DNA from: Defluviitalea raffinosedens | Lineage (GTDB): Bacteria > Bacillota > Clostridia > Lachnospirales > Defluviitaleaceae | Reading direction: 5' to 3' | Assembly (NCBI RefSeq): GCF_016908775.1 | Contig: NZ_JAFBEP010000007.1 | Span: 82,011-146,010, forward strand | DNA length: 64,000 nucleotides | Part shown: in pieces, positions 37,277 through 45,866 of the stretch | Layout of the letters: each line of letters starts with the position of its first letter | How positions within the stretch are numbered: the first letter of the stretch is position 1 | Notes under the pieces: model-generated | What the model saw: only the letters and a program-made list of their open reading frames with translations | Told to the model about the DNA's origin: nothing | Database searches by the model: none | Made by a program: the position numbers and the translations under genes

Positions 37277-39043
37277 TTGAACAAAAAATCTTTATATTTT
37301 ATGATTTGCTTATTCTTAGTCTTTAGTTTATTTACATATTTTAATACTTTTGAAACTTTAGAAAGTAATTTGCAGGATAGTTTGCTCCGAAGCAATAAGA
37401 ATAAGCAAATAGATACCCGTGTTGTGGTGGTGGGAATTGATGAGGAAAGTCTTGGCCAGATTGGTCAGTGGCCCTGGCCAAGAAGCGTCCATGGTGCTCT
37501 GTTGAACACCATATCCCAGGGGAGCCCAGCGGTTATAGGTATAGATGTTATTTTTTCAGAACCAGCCCCAGATCCGGAGGAAGATGCTATTTTTGTAGAT
37601 GCTGTTAAAAATAACGGATCCGTAGTGATTCCCGTATATGGGATTTTCGACGAAACGATAAAAGCAGAGGAAATGAAAACAGATGAATTGATGGAACCAT
37701 TTCCTGAGCTAAAAGAAGCATCTGTTCAGGGGCATATCAATACCATTCCTGACAAGGATGGTGTAATCAGAAAAACCATCTTGCACTTTGATTATCAGGG
37801 GGAAAAAATAGAAAGCTTTGCGTGGACTTTATATAAGAAGTACATGGAGCAGCATGGGCAGCAACCCAATATAGAAGATTTGCCACTGGATGCATGGAAC
37901 AGGATGTTGATTGATTTTTCAGGAAAACCCGGAGAAGTAGAATATGTATCCTATGCCAGTGTGCTGTCAGGAGAAGTACCACCGGAATATTTTGAAGACA
38001 GGATTGTATTGGTAGGTCCCTATGGTATGGGAATTGCCGATATGTATCTGACTCCGTTGGATCACGGTACGCCTATGCACGGAGTAGAAATTCATGCAAA
38101 TATTGTTCAGAATTTATTAAATGGAAATTATAAACGCTCAGCGTCATTTTTTGTTAACTTAATAATACTCATTGCATTTTCGATTTTTAGTTATTACTTT
38201 TTCAGAAAATATTCTCCGGGATGGATGTTTGTTTTGCTGATGTCCGTTATAGGCTTATACATTGTCATTGCCAAGGGGGTTTATGAAAAGAATATTGTTT
38301 TATCCATTGCTTATCCTGTACTGTTGCTTATTTTTACTTATATTTTTGCTATTGCCTTTAGATATATTCAAGAAGCTCTTGAACGCAAGCGAGTGACAGA
38401 AGTCTTTGGACGTTATGTTGCACCGCAGGTTGTGGAAAAGATATTAAGTGAAGGTAAAGAAGGCTTGAAACTGGGAGGCATCAGAAAAGAAATCAGCGTT
38501 TTGTTTGTGGATATCAGAGGATTTACTCCTCTTTCGGAAAAAGCGGAACCTGAAGAAATTGTTGAGATTTTAAATAATTATTTGAATCTTTGTGCAGAAT
38601 CTATCTTTGCCTGTGGAGGAACACTGGATAAATTTATCGGAGATGCTACCATGGCTATCTTTAATGCACCTTTGAATTTAGAAGATCATGCTTTTAAGGC
38701 AGTGCAAACAGCATGGAGAATGAAAGAAGGTTCCAAAGCGTTAAAGGAAAAACTCCTTGAACGCTTTGGAAGAACGGTCGAATTTGGTATTGGTGTCAAT
38801 ACAGGAATTGCGGTTATTGGAAATATTGGAGCACAAGTAAGAATGGATTATACAGCCATAGGAGATACGGTTAATACTGCAGCAAGGCTTGAAAGCAATG
38901 CAAAGCCGGGACAAATCTTGATCAGCCAGGCTACATATGAAAAAGTGAAAGATAAAGTAGATGTTACACCTTTGGGAGAAATTAAAGTGAAAGGGAAAGA
39001 ACAAGGAGTCCCGGTTTATCAGTTGGATGGAATAAAAGAATAA
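37277..39043 (+). CDS. CHASE2-domain class III adenylate/guanylate cyclase
   Basis: Membrane receptor cyclase, 588 aa. One helix (about 5-22), an extracellular CHASE2 domain (about 30-275), three further helices (about 285-365) and a cytoplasmic class III cyclase domain (about 400-580). Metal aspartates are in FVDIRGFT and FIGDATMAIF. The purine-binding Lys in LDKF and the transition-state residues in GDTVNTAARLE are intact, so it should be active. Lys plus Thr at the base-selecting positions suggest ATP and hence cAMP. TTG37277 is preferred for its GGAGGG site; ATG37253 overlaps the NHL stop but lacks one. Confidence 0.88.
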   Translation: MNKKSLYFMICLFLVFSLFTYFNTFETLESNLQDSLLRSNKNKQIDTRVVVVGIDEESLGQIGQWPWPRSVHGALLNTISQGSPAVIGIDVIFSEPAPDPEEDAIFVDAVKNNGSVVIPVYGIFDETIKAEEMKTDELMEPFPELKEASVQGHINTIPDKDGVIRKTILHFDYQGEKIESFAWTLYKKYMEQHGQQPNIEDLPLDAWNRMLIDFSGKPGEVEYVSYASVLSGEVPPEYFEDRIVLVGPYGMGIADMYLTPLDHGTPMHGVEIHANIVQNLLNGNYKRSASFFVNLIILIAFSIFSYYFFRKYSPGWMFVLLMSVIGLYIVIAKGVYEKNIVLSIAYPVLLLIFTYIFAIAFRYIQEALERKRVTEVFGRYVAPQVVEKILSEGKEGLKLGGIRKEISVLFVDIRGFTPLSEKAEPEEIVEILNNYLNLCAESIFACGGTLDKFIGDATMAIFNAPLNLEDHAFKAVQTAWRMKEGSKALKEKLLERFGRTVEFGIGVNTGIAVIGNIGAQVRMDYTAIGDTVNTAARLESNAKPGQILISQATYEKVKDKVDVTPLGEIKVKGKEQGVPVYQLDGIKE

Positions 39044-39046
39044 GAT

Positions 39047-39096
39047 AAAAAGCTCTTTCATTGATCGCCGAAGAAAGATCAGTGAGGGAGCTTTTT
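39047..39096 (+). terminator. Intrinsic terminator after the cyclase gene
   Basis: AAAAAGCTC pairs with GGAGCTTTTT, with internal GATC/GATC pairing. The T-run follows the stop by about 50 bp. Confidence 0.8.
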
Positions 39097-39155
39097 ACTT
39101 GTGGAAAATAAAGAAGTTTAATGTCAGGAAGATATTAGACTCAGGCTGAAACCAA

Positions 39156-39183
39156 TTACATTATAAAAAAGATACGTTATAAT
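39156..39183 (+). promoter_or_regulatory. Probable promoter of the two-component operon
   Basis: TTACAT (39156-39161) and a perfect TATAAT (39178-39183) with 16-bp spacing, about 40 bp before the response regulator start. Confidence 0.55.
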
Positions 39184-39222
39184 ATTATAAATAATCCAAT
39201 AAGCATTTTTGGAGGTGAGGTT

Positions 39223-39900
39223 TTGAAGATTTTACTCGTTGAAGATGACAGAACCATTGCCAGTGGTTTGGAGTATTCTCTGGAACAGGAAGGGTATAAT
39301 GTGGTGATTTGTTATGATGTTATGTCAGGGAAAAAAGCTTTAATGGAAAATCAATTTGATTTATGCCTTTTGGATTTATCTTTGCCCGACGGAAGCGGAT
39401 ACGAATTATGTAAAGCAGCAAGAGAAAAATGGGATATCCCCATCATATTTTTGACGGCTTGTGATGAAGAGGTCAATGTGGTCATGGGACTTGATATGGG
39501 AGCTGATGACTATATCACAAAGCCTTTTAGGGTCAGAGAACTTATTTCTCGTATCAAATCTGTACTAAGAAGGTATCAAAAGGGTATGCAATCAAAGCAC
39601 ATTCTGGAGTTGGGAGATATACGAATCAATACCCTTGATGCAAAAGTGTATAAAAGTGGGAAGGAAGTTAATCTTACGCCTTTAGAGTATCGTTTATTAC
39701 TAGTATTTGCTAATAATGAAGGACAAGTTTTGTCACGAGGTCAGTTATTAGAAGGTATCTGGGATGTGGCCGGGGATTTTGTCAATGACAATACGCTCAC
39801 GGTGTATATCAAAAGGATTCGTGAAAAGATAGAAGACGATCCTCAAAATCCAGCGATTATCAAAACGATTCGGGGTCTTGGCTACAAGGTTGGTGATTAA
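39223..39900 (+). CDS. OmpR-family response regulator
   Basis: Cytoplasmic DNA-binding regulator, 225 aa. The receiver domain has the acidic pair Asp8-Asp9, phospho-acceptor Asp51 in LLDLSLPDG and the conserved Lys in ITKPF. The winged-helix output domain ends in TVYIKRIREKIEDDP and IKTIRGLGYK. Translation starts at TTG39223 behind a strong GGAGGTGAGG site. It is followed directly by its kinase and a macrolide/peptide-type ABC transporter, the layout of antimicrobial-peptide sensing and resistance modules. Confidence 0.92.
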   Translation: MKILLVEDDRTIASGLEYSLEQEGYNVVICYDVMSGKKALMENQFDLCLLDLSLPDGSGYELCKAAREKWDIPIIFLTACDEEVNVVMGLDMGADDYITKPFRVRELISRIKSVLRRYQKGMQSKHILELGDIRINTLDAKVYKSGKEVNLTPLEYRLLLVFANNEGQVLSRGQLLEGIWDVAGDFVNDNTLTVYIKRIREKIEDDPQNPAIIKTIRGLGYKVGD

Positions 39901-39901
39901 T

Positions 39902-40906
39902 ATGTTTCGCAATAGGGAAATACGACATTTTACTATTATTGTGTTCCTGATATTTGCTGCAGGGACTGTCTCTATATCTGTTCTGAATCCAGTTGCTGGT
40001 GTCATAGCTGCGATGACTTTTCTGCTTATTATAGGCTGCAGTTTTTACTATACCCTAAAACGATATAAAGAAATAAAAGAACTTTCCGGGTATTTGAGGA
40101 TGATTTCCAATGGAGATTACACATTGGATATTCGGGATAACCGGGAGGGAGAGTTAAGCATTCTTAAAAATGAAATATACAAAGTAACCCTTATGCTTTC
40201 CAAACAAGGACAACTCCTTAAAAAAGAAAAAGAGCAGTTAGCAGATGCCCTCTCAGATATATCCCATCAGTTAAAAACTCCCCTGACTTCGATGACGGTT
40301 ATGGTAGATTTATTAAGTAATGACAATCTGACAAAAGAAAAAAGAATTGAATTTACAAAAAATATTGAAGCACAGCTGGAGCGGATGGAATGGCTTTTAA
40401 CTTCTTTACTAAAACTATCTAAAATTGATGCTGGTACAGTAACCTTTAAAAAAGATAAGGTATTGGTATCCCAGCTAATTCAAAAAGCTGTCAATCCTTT
40501 GTTAATTCCAATGGAAATCAAAGAGCAGAAGCTCATTATAGAAGGGGAGGAGAGGGCAGCTTTTACAGGAGATATGAACTGGACAGCAGAAGCAATTCTA
40601 AATATTGTAAAAAACTGTATAGAGCATACCCCAAAAAGAGGAACAATTTCTGTCAGATTTCATGAAAATCCTTTGTATACGGAGATTAAAGTTTCAGATA
40701 ATGGAGTGGGTATAGACAAAGAAGATCTCCCTTATATTTTTAAACGATTTTACAAAGGGAAAAATGCGAGTAAAGACAGTGTGGGCATAGGACTTGCCAT
40801 GGCAAAGAGCATTGTAACCAGCCAAAATGGAGATCTAAGTGTTACAAGCAGGAAAAATCAAGGGACTGAATTCAGCATGAAATTCTATAAGAAATTAAGT
40901 GACTAA
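39902..40906 (+). CDS. Sensor histidine kinase with short membrane sensor
   Basis: Membrane kinase, 334 aa, with two adjacent helices (about 8-50) separated by only a few residues, then a HAMP-like linker. The HisKA domain has the phospho-acceptor His at about 122 in DISHQLKTPLTS. The ATPase domain shows NIVKNCIEHT, VSDNGVGID and GIGLAMAK. The lack of an extracellular sensor domain resembles intramembrane-sensing kinases that rely on a partner ABC transporter. ATG39902 follows the regulator stop by 1 bp. Confidence 0.9.
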   Translation: MFRNREIRHFTIIVFLIFAAGTVSISVLNPVAGVIAAMTFLLIIGCSFYYTLKRYKEIKELSGYLRMISNGDYTLDIRDNREGELSILKNEIYKVTLMLSKQGQLLKKEKEQLADALSDISHQLKTPLTSMTVMVDLLSNDNLTKEKRIEFTKNIEAQLERMEWLLTSLLKLSKIDAGTVTFKKDKVLVSQLIQKAVNPLLIPMEIKEQKLIIEGEERAAFTGDMNWTAEAILNIVKNCIEHTPKRGTISVRFHENPLYTEIKVSDNGVGIDKEDLPYIFKRFYKGKNASKDSVGIGLAMAKSIVTSQNGDLSVTSRKNQGTEFSMKFYKKLSD

Positions 40907-40984
40907 ATTGTAATAATTAAGTCACTGCAAAGTCATCTAAGGCAGTTATACTAAAACCACAATAAGAATTTTGGAGGTTATAAC

Positions 40985-41668
40985 ATGGAAATATTAAGAG
41001 TAGAACATCTGTCTAAAATTTATGGCAGTGGTGATACTGCAGTTAAAGCCTTAAATGACGTTTCTTTTTCTATAGAAAAAGGAGAATTTGTTGCAATTAT
41101 AGGGCCGTCTGGCTCCGGGAAATCTACACTATTACATATGCTCGGAGGAGTGGATATACCTACTGAGGGCAAAGTGTTTATTGACGGCACAGACATTTAC
41201 AATTTAGATGAAACGCAGCTGGCGATCTTTAGGCGCAGGCAAATAGGTTTGATTTATCAATTTTATAATCTTATTCCTGTACTTAATGTGGAAGAAAATA
41301 TTACTTTGCCTTTGCTACTGGACGGCCATGAGGTTGACTATGAGCAGTTTCGTAATATTGTAAAAATACTTGGATTGGAAAACAGGCTAAAGCATTTGCC
41401 CAATCAACTCTCCGGTGGTCAGCAGCAAAGAGTATCCATAGGGCGAGCGATTATAAATAATCCCGCTTTGATGCTGGCGGATGAACCAACAGGAAATCTC
41501 GACAGCAAAAACAGTCATGAGATCATAGAGCTTTTAAAAATGTTTAATAAGACTTATGAGCAGACGCTTGTTATCATTACCCATGATGAACGGATTGCAT
41601 TACAGGCAGACAGAATCATAGCTATCGAAGACGGGAAGATCACCAGAAACGAGGTGATTCGCCCATGA
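40985..41668 (+). CDS. ABC transporter ATP-binding protein, MacB/BceA/LolD type
   Basis: ATPase, 227 aa. Walker A GPSGSGKST, signature LSGGQQQRVSIGRA, Walker B LMLADEPTGNLDS and H-loop IITHD. The DEPTGNLD form is typical of the MacB/LolD/BceA clade. ATG40985 has a GGAGGT site. It overlaps the permease gene by 4 bp. Together with the kinase it probably forms a peptide-antibiotic detection and detoxification unit; substrate unknown. Confidence 0.9.
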   Translation: MEILRVEHLSKIYGSGDTAVKALNDVSFSIEKGEFVAIIGPSGSGKSTLLHMLGGVDIPTEGKVFIDGTDIYNLDETQLAIFRRRQIGLIYQFYNLIPVLNVEENITLPLLLDGHEVDYEQFRNIVKILGLENRLKHLPNQLSGGQQQRVSIGRAIINNPALMLADEPTGNLDSKNSHEIIELLKMFNKTYEQTLVIITHDERIALQADRIIAIEDGKITRNEVIRP

Positions 41669-44277
41669 ATATAGTGAACAAATTAACTCTAAGGCAGCTG
41701 CAATTAAATAAAAAACGAACCCTTGTTACAATCATAGGTTCCATTATTTCCGTAGCAATGGTTACAGCGGTGGCTACTTTGGGCATTTCATATCTGGATT
41801 TGATGCGAAGGCAAACTATAGCTGAAGATGGAGAATGGCATATTCTTTACAAAGAAGTGAATCAAACACAAGTAGAAGCCATAAAAAATGATGGTGAAAC
41901 GAAGAACTTGATTTTAGAGAAAAGTTTAGGGTATGCCCCTATAGAGAGCCAGAATCAGAACAAACCGTATATTTACCTGATGGCATATAATGAAGAAGGT
42001 TTTAATCAATTTCCAATAGAACTTATGGAAGGAAGATTCCCACAAAATGAAAATGAAATAGTGATTTCTGAGCCCATTCTATCCAATGCTAAAGTTTCAT
42101 ATAGGATAGGAGATGTCATCACACTTGATATTGGACAGAGACATTACGTCGATGCTGAACTGAAAGAAGTAATGCTTGACCAGAATTTTGCGTTACAAAG
42201 AAATTCAGAGGGAGTAGAGGAGACTTTCGTGAAAGAATTCTCAAAAAACTATACCATTGTAGGTATGATTAAAAGACCTGAGTGGGAACCTGCATGGTCT
42301 CCGGGATATACGGCATTATCCTATGTGGATGAACATGTAATGACATCTAAGGATATGGTCAATGCATATGTCATCTTACAGCATATTAATGATTCGATAT
42401 TTGATTATGGAGAAAACTTTGCAGAACATAATGGAATCGAGGCCGTAAGCTTTAATCACTCTTTATTACGATATTATGGAATTATTAAAGATGATGAATT
42501 AAGACTGATGCTTTTTAAACTGTCTGCCATTATCATAGGAATTATCATGATTGGTTCTGTTTCATTAATATACAATGCTTTTGCAATCTCAGTCTCGGAA
42601 CGTTCAAGATATCTCGGTATGCTATCCAGTGTAGGCGCTACGAAAAAGCAAAAAAGAGATTCAGTATTTTTTGAAGGTGCTGTGATTGGAATCATCAGCA
42701 TCCCCATTGGAATTATTGCAGGAATTGCGGGACTTGGGATTACATTCATCTGTATTAATCCTATTATCAAAAGTGCAATGCAGTTAACAGAAGACTTTAG
42801 AGTTGTCGTATTGCCTTCTTCAATTTTAATAACGGTAATTATATCTGCTCTTACCATTTTTATTTCAACTTATATCCCTGCCAGAAGAGCTTCCAACGTA
42901 TCTGCCATAGATGCGATTCGCCAGGTTACAGATGTAAAATTGACAAGCAAAGAAGTCAAAACATCAAAATTAACTCGAAAGATTTTTGGTATTGAAGGAG
43001 ATCTGGGGCTTAAAAATTTAAAGAGAAACAAAAGGCGATATAAAGCAACAGTCTTTTCGTTGATCATCAGTATGGTTTTATTTTTAGTAGTATCTTTTTT
43101 TACATCAGGGTTAAAAAAGCTTGTTGTAATAACTCAACATGGAATAAACTACGATATTCAAGTAACGATTCAAAGTGAGAATCATGAAGAACTGGAGAAC
43201 ATTATTAATCACATAAATTTGTTGGAGAACATTACGGAGTCAACGCATATTGAGTGTTTTGAAGCAAAAACTTGGGTAGATGAGCAATATACAGCAGATT
43301 ATTTAAAAGAGGATCCAGAAAGTAAAAAGGAAAATGGGAAGTACCTTTATACTGTATACGTCAATGTTTTGGACGATGAATCTTTAAAAGCTTATGCAAA
43401 AGAGGTAGGGGTTAATCTGGATCGTCTGAAAGACACAACGAAGCCAGGAGCAGTTATTATTGATACAGCAAAATATAAAAATACTGAAGAAGACAGATAT
43501 GTCGAGAGCAAAATGATAAAAGCCAGGGAAGGATTAAAGCTTGACTTAAACTATTATGATTGGTCAAAAGAAAAAGATATACCATTAGAATCTGTAGAAA
43601 TTATTGCACTTACGGATAAATTGCCTATGGGTATTTTACCCTTTAGAGTTTACGCAGGATTCAATATGATTATATCTAAAGACGTATATGATCATTTTAG
43701 AAATATTGCTCCTTTGATCAATCAGGAGGCTGAACATCAGCTATTTTTAAAAAGTGATAATCCTTTAAAACTACAGGAAGGGGTCGAAACCATTCAAAAT
43801 AGTGCAGGACCAAATTATATTGACTTGATTAATGTATTTTTGATTAGGCAACGAGAAGAACAGACCCTTCTTCTAATGTCGGTTTTCACTTATGCCTTTA
43901 TTCTACTTATTACAGCCATTTGCATTGCGAATATTTTAAATACCGTATCGACCAGCATTGCACTTAGGAAAAGAGAATTTGCAATGTTAAAATCAGTGGG
44001 TATGACACCGAAAAGCTTTAATAAGATGATTTATTATGAGAGTATTTTTTATGGATTAAAAGCTTTGATATACGGATTACCTATAAGTTTTGCTGTTATG
44101 TATTTATTACACCACACGTTGATGATTAAACTCAGTTATAGATTCTCTATTCCGTGGGATAGTGTAGGTATAGCCATAAGCGCTGTATTTATAATCGTGG
44201 GTATGGCAATGATTTATTCCAGCCAAAAAGTAAAAAAAGAAAATATTATAGATGTATTAAAACAAGATATCGTTTAA
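41665..44277 (+). CDS. ABC transporter permease with two FtsX-like domains
   Basis: Large membrane protein, 870 aa. The first helix (about 18-40) and a 240-residue extracytoplasmic domain precede three helices (about 282-405). A fourth helix near 465-485 starts a second extracytoplasmic domain of about 235 residues, followed by three final helices (about 735-860). This two-fold FtsX arrangement (MacB/SalY style) differs from BceB, which has one large loop. GMLSSVGATKKQ and AMLKSVGMTPKS are the paired coupling segments. It uses mechanotransmission with the preceding ATPase. A terminator follows. Confidence 0.87.
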   Translation: MNIVNKLTLRQLQLNKKRTLVTIIGSIISVAMVTAVATLGISYLDLMRRQTIAEDGEWHILYKEVNQTQVEAIKNDGETKNLILEKSLGYAPIESQNQNKPYIYLMAYNEEGFNQFPIELMEGRFPQNENEIVISEPILSNAKVSYRIGDVITLDIGQRHYVDAELKEVMLDQNFALQRNSEGVEETFVKEFSKNYTIVGMIKRPEWEPAWSPGYTALSYVDEHVMTSKDMVNAYVILQHINDSIFDYGENFAEHNGIEAVSFNHSLLRYYGIIKDDELRLMLFKLSAIIIGIIMIGSVSLIYNAFAISVSERSRYLGMLSSVGATKKQKRDSVFFEGAVIGIISIPIGIIAGIAGLGITFICINPIIKSAMQLTEDFRVVVLPSSILITVIISALTIFISTYIPARRASNVSAIDAIRQVTDVKLTSKEVKTSKLTRKIFGIEGDLGLKNLKRNKRRYKATVFSLIISMVLFLVVSFFTSGLKKLVVITQHGINYDIQVTIQSENHEELENIINHINLLENITESTHIECFEAKTWVDEQYTADYLKEDPESKKENGKYLYTVYVNVLDDESLKAYAKEVGVNLDRLKDTTKPGAVIIDTAKYKNTEEDRYVESKMIKAREGLKLDLNYYDWSKEKDIPLESVEIIALTDKLPMGILPFRVYAGFNMIISKDVYDHFRNIAPLINQEAEHQLFLKSDNPLKLQEGVETIQNSAGPNYIDLINVFLIRQREEQTLLLMSVFTYAFILLITAICIANILNTVSTSIALRKREFAMLKSVGMTPKSFNKMIYYESIFYGLKALIYGLPISFAVMYLLHHTLMIKLSYRFSIPWDSVGIAISAVFIIVGMAMIYSSQKVKKENIIDVLKQDIV

Positions 44278-44289
44278 TGCAAAGAGCTT

Positions 44290-44338
44290 GATCCTAATTT
44301 GGTTAGAGGAAAAACTCTATTCAGATTAGGATTTTTTT
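44290..44338 (+). terminator. Intrinsic terminator after the FtsX-like permease gene
   Basis: GATCCTAATTTG and CAGATTAGGAT arms enclose an internal GAG/CTC pairing and end in seven T. Confidence 0.85.
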
Positions 44339-44456
44339 AATTAATTGAAAGAAACAACATATAATTAATTACGAAGCTTTTTGACTTACATAAAAGTTTT
44401 CGTAAATGTGGAATACTTAAGATATGACAATTATTTTATAGAAAGGATGATATGTT

Positions 44457-45032
44457 GTGCAGAGAAACAGAACCGGATGGATTGCATTTGGGATTGTATT
44501 AATTCTTTTGCTCATATTGGGAGCCAGTATGATTGGAAGCTACAATAATTTGGCAACAGCCAGTGAAAATATTGACAGCAAATGGAGCCAGGTAGAAAAC
44601 AATCTTCAACGAAGAGCAGATTTGATTCCGAATTTGGTTGCAACAGTAAAAGGCTATGCAGCCCACGAACAAGAAATATTTGAAGCGATTGCTGACGCAA
44701 GGTCAAGACTTATTGGCGCCAATACCGTAGAAGAAGCTGCCAGGGCAAATAATGAATTATCCGGAGCTTTAAACAGGTTGCTTGTGATCAGCGAAGCATA
44801 TCCAACCCTAAAAGCGGATCAGAACTTTATTGCCTTGCAGGATGAATTGGCAGGAACGGAAAATCGAATAGCAACAGCAAGGAAAGATTATAACGATGCC
44901 GTTCAGGCCTATAACACAAAAATCAAAAGATTTCCGACCAATATTATTGCAAGTGTCTTTGGATACGAACGAAGAGAATATTTCCAGGCAGATGAAGGAA
45001 GCAAAGAAGTTCCAAAGGTTGAATTCAAATGA
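44457..45032 (+). CDS. LemA family protein
   Basis: Single-pass membrane protein, 191 aa, with one N-terminal helix (about 8-28) and a long helical LemA domain (NLATASENIDSKWSQVENNL and DLIPNLVATVKGYAAHE are family signatures). GTG44457 has GAAAGG about ten bases upstream. It overlaps or abuts the TPM-domain gene; lemA-TPM pairs are common in Firmicutes. Function in the family is not settled. Confidence 0.9.
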   Translation: MQRNRTGWIAFGIVLILLLILGASMIGSYNNLATASENIDSKWSQVENNLQRRADLIPNLVATVKGYAAHEQEIFEAIADARSRLIGANTVEEAARANNELSGALNRLLVISEAYPTLKADQNFIALQDELAGTENRIATARKDYNDAVQAYNTKIKRFPTNIIASVFGYERREYFQADEGSKEVPKVEFK

Positions 45033-45046
45033 CAGGAAGGGATTAT

Positions 45047-45832
45047 ATGACTAGGAAATTAAGGATCTTGCTGATTGGTGTTTTATTCCTTTTATATTTA
45101 TCCGGTACAGCAAGAGCAGAACTGAATATTCCCTCCCCAACCAATAACTATGTCAGTGATTTTGCAGGTGTTCTCAGTGGCAGTACAAAGCAAAGTATAG
45201 AGAATTTAGCAAAAGAGTTGGAAGAAAAAACAAGCGCCCAGATTGTGGTAGTGATTCCTGAAAGCCTTCAGGGAGTCTCTATTGAAGAATACGCCAATAC
45301 ATTGTTTAGACAATGGGGGATAGGCCAAAAAGAAGAGAATAACGGTGTACTCCTGCTTGTAGCACCCAATGAAAGGGAGTCAAGAATTGAGGTAGGTTAT
45401 GGCCTGGAAGGACGTCTGCCCGATGGTAAAACCGGAAGGATTCAGGACGAATATTTGATTCCTTATTTAGCAGAAGGTGATTATGATTCAGGAATTATGG
45501 CGACTTATCAGGTTCTTGCCACAGAAGTTGCCGCCGAATACGGAGTAGAACTTACAGGTATTCCGGATACGATATATCAGGAAACCGTTTCAGCCAACAG
45601 CAGAAAGAATAAAAGTATACCTACTGTTATAATTATTTTTTTTCTCATTGATATTCTTTTACTAAGAGGAAGAATGACCAGATTTCTTTTTGAAATGTTC
45701 TTTTGGAGTTCTGTCTTTGGAGGAAGACGGGGCGGAGGCAGTGGAGGATTTGGTGGAGGCGGTTTTGGCGGCGGAGGCTTTAAAGGCGGAGGAGGTTCTT
45801 CTGGAGGAGGCGGAAGCAGCCGCAAATGGTAA
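45047..45832 (+). CDS. TPM-domain (YgcG-like) exported membrane protein
   Basis: 261 aa. Signal peptide to about residue 22 (after ARA), TPM domain (about 28-165: NYVSDFAGVLSG, VVVIPESLQG and RIEVGYGLEGRLPDG), one helix near 185-200 and a Gly/Ser-rich tail of about 35 residues ending SSRKW. ATG45047 with AGGAAGGG is preferred over ATG45029, which overlaps the lemA stop. Forms a conserved pair with LemA; reported TPM roles include phosphatase activity and photosystem repair elsewhere, so the role here is unknown. Confidence 0.88.
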   Translation: MTRKLRILLIGVLFLLYLSGTARAELNIPSPTNNYVSDFAGVLSGSTKQSIENLAKELEEKTSAQIVVVIPESLQGVSIEEYANTLFRQWGIGQKEENNGVLLLVAPNERESRIEVGYGLEGRLPDGKTGRIQDEYLIPYLAEGDYDSGIMATYQVLATEVAAEYGVELTGIPDTIYQETVSANSRKNKSIPTVIIIFFLIDILLLRGRMTRFLFEMFFWSSVFGGRRGGGSGGFGGGGFGGGGFKGGGGSSGGGGSSRKW

Positions 45833-45862
45833 AGCAAGGATTTGGGTTAATCCTTGCTTTTT
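45833..45862 (+). terminator. Intrinsic terminator after the TPM gene
   Basis: AGCAAGGATT and AATCCTTGCT arms with a six-base loop, then TTTTTAC. Located directly after the stop, between convergent genes. Confidence 0.85.
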
Positions 45863-45866
45863 ACAT

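Noticed and set aside
45577..45837. Minus-strand open frame rich in proline opposite the TPM gene
   Set aside because: It is the complement of the Gly-rich tail of the TPM protein and has no ribosome binding site.
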